Of a stretch of 21,749 nucleotides of DNA, positions 1-6,515 are shown one piece after another. The translations under genes and the position numbers were made by a program. Within the stretch, counting starts at the first letter, position 1; every line of letters begins with the position of its first letter. The notes under the pieces were generated by a model. The model did no database searches. It had not been told where the DNA came from and worked only from the letters and a program-made list of their open reading frames with translations. Source of the stretch: an uncultured Bacillota bacterium (GTDB taxonomy: Bacteria > Bacillota > Clostridia > Lachnospirales > Lachnospiraceae); contig CAJKMA010000046.1 of assembly GCA_905200905.1 (NCBI GenBank), positions 1 to 21,749 of the forward strand, read 5' to 3'.

Positions 1-18
1 CTGCGAAAATTTTTTCAT
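1..18 (-). CDS. Start of the next ABC-transporter gene (probably potB permease), cut by the window edge
   Basis: On the minus strand an ATG at 18-16 follows the potA stop codon (22-20) after a single base. It opens a frame of six codons (MKKFSQ) that runs off the window. An AGGTAGGA-like ribosome binding site lies inside the end of potA. The tight spacing suggests translational coupling. In most Firmicutes the gene after potA is potB, the inner-membrane permease of the spermidine/putrescine importer. That identity is inferred from context only, because six residues cannot identify a protein. Confidence 0.5.
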
Positions 19-19
19 C

Positions 20-1597
20 TTAATATCCTACCTTTGACATGACATGGATATCTTCTGGGAAAAAGGTCAGGCCGACTTCCTGTCCTTCTTCAGAATAGTC
101 TGTAGTGTGGATTTTAAATTCCCGTCCTGTGGTCCAGAAAGTGATTTTATAAACCCCCTCTTTCACTGTTTCAGCATCGAAATCATAGTCAACACTTAGA
201 TCAACACTCTGGTTTTCATCACTGAGCTTCCATCCTTGTGCATTAGCCCAGGTTTTCAGCTCTGTATCCAGTGCCTGAGATTCTTGGATTTCGTCTACTG
301 TTTTAAAGAAGTTAAAAGCCATGACCGCTTCATTTGCTTTTTCATTTTTTACAAAAGGCTGGTCAACTACAAAAATAGTACGCTGGATGCTGGTGCCTTT
401 TGCCGTACTGAAGGTAACGGGATATTCCCCCTCCTGATTTGTGATTTCATAATCAACTTTAGCAATAGAAATAAATTCATCACTTGCTACGTCCCAAGCT
501 TGGGCATTAGAAAGGGCGATGATTTCTTTCTCATCCAGATTCTCCACATCATCAATATCCACATAGAAATCATTGGCGCTGATTTTTTCTGTACCATCCT
601 CACTTGCCACATCATGGTTTCGTATAACGCGCATATTTACGGTAACACTGGTTCCAGGAACAGTCTCTACCATGATTTCATAATGAACGCCTTTAAACAG
701 GACACTGAGGACTTCGCCAGTCATTTTTCCATCTTTTACATCTACAATATCAATATCTTCCGGGCGGATGACCACATCCACAGGCTCATTCTCTTTGAAA
801 CCAAAATCCACACAATCAAAGGTAATATCATCAAAACGTACTTTATAATCTTCTAACATGATGCCTGGAAGAATGTTACTTTCTCCAATAAAATTAGCTA
901 CAAACCGGTTGGCAGGTTCATTATAAATTTCTTGTGGAGAGCCAACCTGCTGGATTTCACCATTTTTCAGCACCACGATTTTATCGGACATGGTAAGAGC
1001 CTCTTCTTGGTCATGGGTAACGAAAATAAAGGTAATTCCTACCTCCTGCTGAATCCGTTTTAATTCGTACTGCATCTCTTTTCTAAGTTTCAGGTCAAGA
1101 GCTGCCAAAGGCTCGTCTAAGAGCAGAACTTTTGGTTCATTTACTAAGGCCCTGGCAATGGCAACACGCTGTTGCTGTCCGCCAGAAAGTAGAGTAGTAT
1201 TTTTGTTTTCATACCCCTCAAGACCAATAAGCTTTAACATTTTCATGACTTTCTGGTCAATAATATCCTTGCTCATTTTTTTGATTTTTAAGCCAAAAGC
1301 AATGTTTTCGTATACGTTTAAATGGGGAAACAGGGCATACTTTTGAAATACTGTATTCAGTTCCCGTTCATAAGGCGGTTTTTGGTTAATTTCTTCACCA
1401 TCAAAGATGACATCACCCTCATCTGCTTGAAGGAACCCACCAAGAATACGAAGCAGTGTTGTTTTACCGCATCCACTGGGGCCTAACAAGGTGACAAATT
1501 CATTTTCATAAATATCCAGGTTAATTCCCTTGAGAATAACCTGGCCATCAAAACTTTTTACGATATTGCGGAATTCTATGATTTTTTTCTCTTCCAT
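20..1597 (-). CDS. potA: Spermidine/putrescine-type ABC transporter ATP-binding protein with an enlarged TOBE domain
   Basis: This is the cytoplasmic ATPase of a polyamine-type ABC importer; it powers uptake through the membrane permeases. The N-terminal ~235 residues form a complete nucleotide-binding domain: Walker A GPSGCGKTT (39-47), Q-loop Gln85, signature LSGGQ (137-141), Walker B LLLDEP (158-163) and H-loop His195. A TOBE domain starts near 237, with VIRPEDI at 276-282 and VLFKGVHYE at about 300-307. The end of TOBE, FKIHTTDYSEEG...PEDIHVM, appears only at 494-520. About 180 residues are therefore inserted inside this domain, making the protein 525 aa instead of the usual ~350. The insert contains two related segments (NAQAW at 364-368, NAQGW at 452-456, each followed by a similar beta-rich stretch) resembling Ig-like repeats. 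The ATG has an AAAGGAG site and a near-consensus promoter upstream. Substrate assignment (polyamine) rests on family resemblance and could be another small cation. Confidence 0.9.
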   Translation of the reverse strand: MEEKKIIEFRNIVKSFDGQVILKGINLDIYENEFVTLLGPSGCGKTTLLRILGGFLQADEGDVIFDGEEINQKPPYERELNTVFQKYALFPHLNVYENIAFGLKIKKMSKDIIDQKVMKMLKLIGLEGYENKNTTLLSGGQQQRVAIARALVNEPKVLLLDEPLAALDLKLRKEMQYELKRIQQEVGITFIFVTHDQEEALTMSDKIVVLKNGEIQQVGSPQEIYNEPANRFVANFIGESNILPGIMLEDYKVRFDDITFDCVDFGFKENEPVDVVIRPEDIDIVDVKDGKMTGEVLSVLFKGVHYEIMVETVPGTSVTVNMRVIRNHDVASEDGTEKISANDFYVDIDDVENLDEKEIIALSNAQAWDVASDEFISIAKVDYEITNQEGEYPVTFSTAKGTSIQRTIFVVDQPFVKNEKANEAVMAFNFFKTVDEIQESQALDTELKTWANAQGWKLSDENQSVDLSVDYDFDAETVKEGVYKITFWTTGREFKIHTTDYSEEGQEVGLTFFPEDIHVMSKVGY

Positions 1598-1624
1598 GTG
1601 CTTCTCCTTTCCGTAGATAAAACC

Positions 1625-1652
1625 ATTATACTAAAGAAGAAATTCATGTCAA
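1625..1652 (-). promoter_or_regulatory. potA promoter
   Basis: Read on the minus strand there is a perfect -35 TTGACA (1652-1647), a 16-base spacer and a perfect -10 TATAAT (1630-1625). It sits 28 bases before the potA ATG and points away from the lactonase gene. This is the strongest sigma-A type promoter seen in the window. Confidence 0.85.
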
Positions 1653-1703
1653 TATACAATAAGTAAAATCTAAGTATAATGAAGGAAATCAGAAGAAAGT
1701 GCA

Positions 1704-1732
1704 TTGTATTCAAAAAAAGTTTGTGGTAGAAT
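1704..1732 (+). promoter_or_regulatory. Promoter of the lactonase gene
   Basis: TTGTAT (1704-1709), 17 bases, then TAGAAT (1727-1732), preceded by TG one base upstream of the -10 (extended -10). It is 47 bases before the ATG at 1780 and diverges from the potA promoter, so the two genes share a short control region. Confidence 0.65.
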
Positions 1733-1779
1733 GTCCCTAGATATGAGAAATAATAAATAACTAGGAGGGTATTGCATAA

Positions 1780-2835
1780 ATGAAAGAAAAGTATGTTGCA
1801 TATGTCGGAACGTATACCCATGGAAGCAGTATCGGAATCCATTTATATGATGTCAATGTGGAAGAGGGAACCCTGACCGAGAGAAAAGTAGTTCCTGTAA
1901 ATAATTCCTCTCATTTGGCGCGCTCTTTAAACGGAAAATATTTATATTCCATTGCAGATGAGGGGGTAGCGGTATTTGCCATTGCACCAGATGGAGATTT
2001 AACCTTTATTAATAAGGTAGATATTGACGGCATGCGAGGCTGCCATTTATCTACAGACGAAGAGGGAAAATATCTCTATGTTGCAGGTTATCATGATGGA
2101 AAAGTTACTGTAGTACATACACATCAGGACGGACGTCTTGGAAGTGTAGTAGATGGTGTGTTTCATAGAGGGCTTGGAAGTGTTGCAGAACGGAATTTCC
2201 GTCCTCATGTAAGTTGTGTACGGCCGACACCGGATAATAAATATTTGTGTGCAGTGGATAATGGTATTGACCAGATGAAGATTTATCGAGTAAATGCCAG
2301 AACGAATCGTTTGGAACTGGTAGATATATTAAGATGTCAAAGAGAGTCTGGACCAAGATTGATAAAATTCAGCCCAGATGGAAAATATGCGTATTTGAAT
2401 TTTGAATTAAATAATACAATTCAAGTATTCCGTTATGATGGAACAGGAAAAAATCCTGTATTTGAACTCATTCAGACAGAGACAACGCTAGCATCCCAAA
2501 AAGATCAGGAACACGATGCTACTTCCGGTATGTGTTTGTCACCAGACGGAAGATATGTGTTCTGTTCTACTGCTGGTGAAGATACTGTTGCGATGTATAA
2601 AAGAGATGAAAATACCGGATTATTAGAGAAACAGTTTGTGTTACCTATTAGTGGCAGTTATCCAAAGGATCTGGATGTATTTCCAGATGGAAAGCATTTG
2701 GCAGTAGTGAATCATGAATCCAATTCCATTACCACGTTTACAATTGACTATGAGAAAAAATTGTTGGTTATGAAGGGAAAACCAATGCATGTGGAAACAC
2801 CAAACAGTATTATTTTTTCAAAATGTGAAGGCTAA
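1780..2835 (+). CDS. Lactonase family beta-propeller protein (6-phosphogluconolactonase-like)
   Basis: The 351-residue protein reads as a seven-bladed propeller of the lactonase family (PF10282), whose characterised member in E. coli (Pgl/YbhE) hydrolyses 6-phosphogluconolactone in the oxidative pentose phosphate pathway. Supporting motifs are the first blade VGTYTHGSSIGIHLYDV near residue 9, repeated SPDGKY/TPDNKY turns, FRPHVSC in the middle, EHDATSG, and the closing YPKDLDVFPDGKHLAVVNHE. There is no signal peptide, so it should be cytoplasmic. The start has a TAGGAGGG site 8-9 bases upstream. No pentose phosphate gene lies beside it, so the substrate is uncertain: many members of this family have unknown lactone or non-lactone substrates. 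Length and motif order are normal. Confidence 0.85.
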   Translation: MKEKYVAYVGTYTHGSSIGIHLYDVNVEEGTLTERKVVPVNNSSHLARSLNGKYLYSIADEGVAVFAIAPDGDLTFINKVDIDGMRGCHLSTDEEGKYLYVAGYHDGKVTVVHTHQDGRLGSVVDGVFHRGLGSVAERNFRPHVSCVRPTPDNKYLCAVDNGIDQMKIYRVNARTNRLELVDILRCQRESGPRLIKFSPDGKYAYLNFELNNTIQVFRYDGTGKNPVFELIQTETTLASQKDQEHDATSGMCLSPDGRYVFCSTAGEDTVAMYKRDENTGLLEKQFVLPISGSYPKDLDVFPDGKHLAVVNHESNSITTFTIDYEKKLLVMKGKPMHVETPNSIIFSKCEG

Positions 2836-2873
2836 ATAGAAATAGAAAAAGGAAGTGCAAATTTATGGAAAGC

Positions 2874-2971
2874 GGGCCTTGTCCTGGGAGACAGAAAGAA
2901 ATTCAGAAAAAAATAGAATAACATTCCTGCTGACAGGCCCGGATTCCCAGTTTTCTGCCTGCGGCAGGAAA
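2874..2971 (+). ncRNA. Candidate structured leader RNA of corA
   Basis: The 150 bases before corA can fold strongly. GGGCCTTGTC (2874-2883) pairs with GACAGGCCC (2932-2940) through nine base pairs and one bulge. CTGGGAG (2884-2890) pairs with TTCCCAG (2944-2950). These two helices cross each other in pseudoknot order. A third hairpin, TTTCTGCC-TGC-GGCAGGAAA (about 2953-2971), ends just before the AAGGGAG ribosome binding site. No U-run follows, so control of translation would be more likely than termination. It does not match the M-box or other leader classes I know. Confidence 0.35.
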
Positions 2972-2985
2972 CGAAGGGAGAAACC

Positions 2986-3927
2986 ATGATTAGAATATTC
3001 AAGACAGTGGATGGAAAAATTCATCAGGTGGATGAAGCCAGTGAAGGCTGCTGGCTGGCGCTGACAGACCCTACAGCAACGGAAATTTTTGAGGTTGCCA
3101 GGCGTTACCACATTGAAATCGATGACTTGAGGGCACCTTTGGATGAGGAGGAACGTTCACGTATTGAGGTGGAGGATGACTACACCTTGATTATTGTGGA
3201 CACACCAATTCTAGAGGAACGGGGAGAAAAAGACTGGTATGGAACCATTCCTCTGTCAATTATTGTTACAGAAGAAATTATTATAACAGTTTGCCTGGAG
3301 GATACTTCTGTTCTAGGGCGTTTTATGGATGGAAGGGTACGAAACTTTTATACCTATATGAAAACCAGATTTATTTTGCAGATTCTTTATAAAAACGCAA
3401 GCATGTTTCTGCATTATCTGCGTATCATAGATAAGAAAAGCGAAGAAGTAGAAGAAAAGCTTCAGCAATCTACCAAAAACAAGGAATTAATTGAGCTTTT
3501 GGAACTGGAAAAATCGCTGGTTTATTTCACTACATCTTTACGTTCCAATGAAATTGTACTGGAAAAACTATTAAAGGTAGAACGGATTAAACAATACCCA
3601 GATGATACGGATTTGCTGGAAGATGTTATCATTGAAAACAAGCAGGCAATTGAAATGGCAAACATCTACAGTGGTATTTTAAGTGGAATGACAGAGGCTT
3701 TTGCATCCATTGTTTCCAATAACCTGAATATTGTTATGAAGTTTCTGGCAACTGTTACCATTGTTATGTCCATACCAACTATGATTTTCAGCGCTTACGG
3801 AATGAATGTGAATGCCAGTGGAATGCCTTTTGCAAGAAATCCTTATGGATTTGTAATTGTAATTGTCCTGTCACTTCTGTTAAGTCTGATTGTGGCGTTT
3901 ATCTTCTCCAAAAAGAATTTATTTTAA
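2986..3927 (+). CDS. corA: CorA-family divalent cation (Mg) transporter
   Basis: This is a membrane channel of the CorA family (PF01544), which takes up Mg2+ (also Co2+/Ni2+ in some members) as a homopentamer. The long acidic N-terminal cytoplasmic domain (1-~245) contains a coiled-coil stretch around 145-200. Two transmembrane helices follow at about 252-271 and 288-307. The signature GMN lies exactly at the end of the first helix (YGMNV, Gly272-Met273-Asn274), preceded by the usual PTMIFSA. The C-terminus is the short basic tail KKNLF. At 313 aa it has the normal length. The start has a strong AAGGGAG site 5 bases away. The gene overlaps nothing and runs, after 21 bases, into the next membrane protein gene, so the two are probably co-transcribed. 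Ion specificity cannot be read from the sequence. Confidence 0.92.
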   Translation: MIRIFKTVDGKIHQVDEASEGCWLALTDPTATEIFEVARRYHIEIDDLRAPLDEEERSRIEVEDDYTLIIVDTPILEERGEKDWYGTIPLSIIVTEEIIITVCLEDTSVLGRFMDGRVRNFYTYMKTRFILQILYKNASMFLHYLRIIDKKSEEVEEKLQQSTKNKELIELLELEKSLVYFTTSLRSNEIVLEKLLKVERIKQYPDDTDLLEDVIIENKQAIEMANIYSGILSGMTEAFASIVSNNLNIVMKFLATVTIVMSIPTMIFSAYGMNVNASGMPFARNPYGFVIVIVLSLLLSLIVAFIFSKKNLF

Positions 3928-3948
3928 GAAAAGAATTGAGGAGACCAT

Positions 3949-4794
3949 ATGAAGTTTTTAAACAAGATGGAACGAAAGTTCGGACGTTATGCAATCCGTA
4001 ATCTTACAAAATATATGATTTTTTGTTATATCATCGGATATGCTCTACAGTATATGCAGGCATTGTTTGAGGTGCCGCTTATTTCTTATTTATACATGAG
4101 TCCTTATCATATCTTGCATGAGGGACAGATTTGGAGACTGGTATCCTGGCTTCTGATTCCGCCAGGCAGTAATAATATTTTCTTTGTTTTGATTATGCTG
4201 ATGTTTTATTATTCTCTTGGAACGACTCTAGAGAGAACTTGGGGGGCATTCCGGTATAATGTGTATGTGCTGGGAGGTATTTTATGTACCGTTATCGGTG
4301 CATTTTTATTGCATTTTATTATGGGAGATGCATCCGTATATTATATGCCGGCATTTTCGACCTATTATATTAACCTGTCTATTTTTCTAGCTTTTGCTAT
4401 GAATTATCCGGACATGGAAGTTTTGTTTATGATGATTATACCAATGAAAATGAAATATCTGGCATATCTGGATGTGGCATATCTGCTTTATGATATGGTG
4501 AAGGGAGACTGGGGTATTCGTACAGTGATTATTGCTTCATTGTTAAACTTTATTATCTATTTCCTGACAACCAGAAATTATAGTCGGATTTCTCCAAAAG
4601 AAATTCACAGAAGGCAGCAGTTTCAGAAGGCAGTCCATCCAAGTATGGCAAATGGCGTGACAAAACATAAATGCGCTGTGTGTGGAAGAACAGAAAAAGA
4701 TGGGGATGACCTGGAATTTCGATTCTGTTCCAAATGTAATGGAAACTATGAATATTGCCAAGATCATTTGTTTACCCACCAACATATAAAGTAA
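3949..4794 (+). CDS. Rhomboid-like membrane protein without protease residues, with C-terminal zinc ribbon
   Basis: A 281-residue protein with about six hydrophobic segments (about 22-37, 61-70, 75-92, 104-126, 139-165 and 190-206). The motif LERTWGAFRYN (94-104) and the preceding HILHEGQIWRLVSW resemble the core of the rhomboid/derlin fold, but the catalytic GxSG serine and the paired histidine of active rhomboids are absent. It is therefore probably a pseudoprotease. After residue 236 comes a soluble tail with CxxC (242/245), CxxC (260/263), Cys270 and His273/277/279, which looks like a zinc-binding ribbon. The start has GAGGAG 5-6 bases upstream. It sits 21 bases behind corA and 63 bases ahead of pyk in the same direction. 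No function can be assigned; a chaperone or sorting role by analogy with derlins would be speculation. Confidence 0.75.
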   Translation: MKFLNKMERKFGRYAIRNLTKYMIFCYIIGYALQYMQALFEVPLISYLYMSPYHILHEGQIWRLVSWLLIPPGSNNIFFVLIMLMFYYSLGTTLERTWGAFRYNVYVLGGILCTVIGAFLLHFIMGDASVYYMPAFSTYYINLSIFLAFAMNYPDMEVLFMMIIPMKMKYLAYLDVAYLLYDMVKGDWGIRTVIIASLLNFIIYFLTTRNYSRISPKEIHRRQQFQKAVHPSMANGVTKHKCAVCGRTEKDGDDLEFRFCSKCNGNYEYCQDHLFTHQHIK

Positions 4795-4857
4795 TAAGTA
4801 ATACCGTACCGGGCGAGCATACCGGACATGACAAAATAACAAGCTGGAGGAAAATTA

Positions 4858-6294
4858 ATGCGTAGAACAAAAATTGTCTGTACTATGGGACCAAATACTG
4901 ATAAAAAACCAATTATGGAAGCACTGGTAAAGAATGGGATGAATGTAGCCCGTTTCAATTTCTCTCACGGAGATTATGAGGAACAGCGCAATCGTATGAA
5001 CCTTTTAAAAGAAGTAAGAGAAGAGCAGAATAAACCAGTAGCTATTCTTTTAGATACTAAGGGACCGGAAATTCGTACCGGACTTCTGGAGGACCATAAA
5101 AAAGTGGTTTTGCAAGAAGGAGAAGAATTTGTCCTTTATACAGAAGAAAGAGTGGGAAATGAAAAAGGATGTTCTATTACCTATTCAGGTCTGGTAGAAG
5201 ATGTGGTAAAAGGAAATAGAATTTTAATTGATGATGGTCTGATTGGTTTGGAAGTAAAGGATGTTCAGAATGGTTCTATTATTTGCCAGGTTATCAATGG
5301 CGGAGAATTGGGAGAGAGAAAGGGAGTTAATGTTCCAAATGTAAAAGTAAAACTTCCTGCCATTACCCAGAAAGATAGAGACGATATTGTGTTTGGAATC
5401 CAGCAGGAGATAGATTTTATTGCAGCCTCTTTTGTGCGAAATGCATCAGCAATCCGTGAAATTCGTGAGATTTTGGCAGAGCATCATGCAGAGGACATTG
5501 AGATTATTGCAAAAATTGAAAATGCAGAAGGTGTGGAAAATATTGATGATATTATTGCAGAGGCAGATGGAATCATGGTAGCAAGAGGAGATTTGGGTGT
5601 AGAAATACCAGCTCAGGAAGTTCCACATATCCAGAAAATGATTATTAAGAAATGTAATGCAAACTATACACCTGTTATTACAGCAACCCAAATGCTGGAT
5701 TCTATGATGAGAAATCCACGTCCTACCAGAGCGGAGGTTGCGGATGTTGCAAATGCTATTTATGACGGTTCCGATGCGATTATGCTTTCTGGGGAAACAG
5801 CAGCAGGGAAATATCCAGTGGAAGCACTGAGGATGATGAGTGAAATTGCGGAAAATACAGAACAGCATGTGGAATATGACAAATATATCCAGCATAGAAC
5901 CATGGCAAAAGAGAAAAAAGTTTCTTGTGCCATTGGAATTGCGTCCGTGCGTACTGCCAGAAATCTGGAGGCATCTTGCATTCTTACACCAACTGTAGCA
6001 GGAAGAACAGCTCGCATGATTTCCAGTTTCCGTCCGGCCATGCCTATTTATGCAGTTTCACCAAGCGAAGCAGTGATTCATAAAATGCAGTTGTACTGGG
6101 GTGTAACACCACTGAAGGGTTATCAGAAGGATACCACAGAAAATATCATTCTGAATGCAGTAGAAACCATTAAGAGAAAACAGTTGGTAAAAAAAGGAGA
6201 AACTATTGTAGTGACAGCAGGTGACCCGGCTACAAATGTAACAAAGGCCGAAGGTGTAGTAACCAATATGTTGCAGGTATTGGAAGTTTATTAA
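4858..6294 (+). CDS. pyk: Pyruvate kinase
   Basis: Catalyses phosphoenolpyruvate + ADP to pyruvate + ATP, the last step of glycolysis, in the cytoplasm. The N-terminus RRTKIVCTMGP and ARFNFSHG (31-38, with Arg32, Asn34, Ser36) form the nucleotide and K+ site. LDTKGPEIRTG (65-75) follows; the glutamate in GPEIRTG is the residue associated with K+-dependent enzymes. The active-site strand IIAKIENAEG supplies Lys219 and Glu221, and MVARGDLGVE supplies Asp245. The C-terminal alpha/beta regulatory domain ends at residue 478. The extra PEP-utiliser-like C-terminal domain found in Bacillus enzymes (about 585 aa) is missing, so this is the short form. A GGAGGA site lies 6 bases before the ATG. A strong terminator follows immediately after the gene. 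Confidence 0.97.
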   Translation: MRRTKIVCTMGPNTDKKPIMEALVKNGMNVARFNFSHGDYEEQRNRMNLLKEVREEQNKPVAILLDTKGPEIRTGLLEDHKKVVLQEGEEFVLYTEERVGNEKGCSITYSGLVEDVVKGNRILIDDGLIGLEVKDVQNGSIICQVINGGELGERKGVNVPNVKVKLPAITQKDRDDIVFGIQQEIDFIAASFVRNASAIREIREILAEHHAEDIEIIAKIENAEGVENIDDIIAEADGIMVARGDLGVEIPAQEVPHIQKMIIKKCNANYTPVITATQMLDSMMRNPRPTRAEVADVANAIYDGSDAIMLSGETAAGKYPVEALRMMSEIAENTEQHVEYDKYIQHRTMAKEKKVSCAIGIASVRTARNLEASCILTPTVAGRTARMISSFRPAMPIYAVSPSEAVIHKMQLYWGVTPLKGYQKDTTENIILNAVETIKRKQLVKKGETIVVTAGDPATNVTKAEGVVTNMLQVLEVY

Positions 6295-6310
6295 AAGAAA
6301 AGATAAGAAG

Positions 6311-6347
6311 AAAAAAAGCGGAAAACGAGAAGTTGCCGCTTTTTTTC
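6311..6347 (+). terminator. Rho-independent terminator of pyk
   Basis: Stem of A7-GCGG (6311-6321) against CCGC-T7 (6336-6346) around a 14-base loop, ending in seven T. It begins 17 bases after the pyk stop codon and closes the corA-pyk run. Confidence 0.85.
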
Positions 6348-6399
6348 ATAGTAACAAAAGCTCATTGCTATTACTTGTAGACAAAAAACGTATATATAT

Positions 6400-6427
6400 T
6401 TGAAAAATTATCCATGAAGTGTATAAT
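6400..6427 (+). promoter_or_regulatory. Promoter of mcrBC
   Basis: TTGAAA (6400-6405), 16 bases, perfect TATAAT (6422-6427). Transcription would begin near 6434. The restriction module is thus expressed independently of the glycolytic operon ahead of it. Confidence 0.75.
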
Positions 6428-6515
6428 GTTCTTATAGTAAAAGAGAAAAATAACGATGGAGGAATTGTTTATCTTTGTAAGAGAGCAATATCTGTCCAAC
6501 ATAGGAGAAAGTAAG

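Noticed and set aside
236..856. 206-codon open frame on the plus strand opposite potA
   Set aside because: It lies entirely antisense to a well-supported gene, has no ribosome binding site and reads as low-quality Ile/Phe-rich protein.
2836..2985. M-box (Mg riboswitch) before corA
   Set aside because: The region is too short and lacks the conserved M-box segments; the folding seen is of a different shape.
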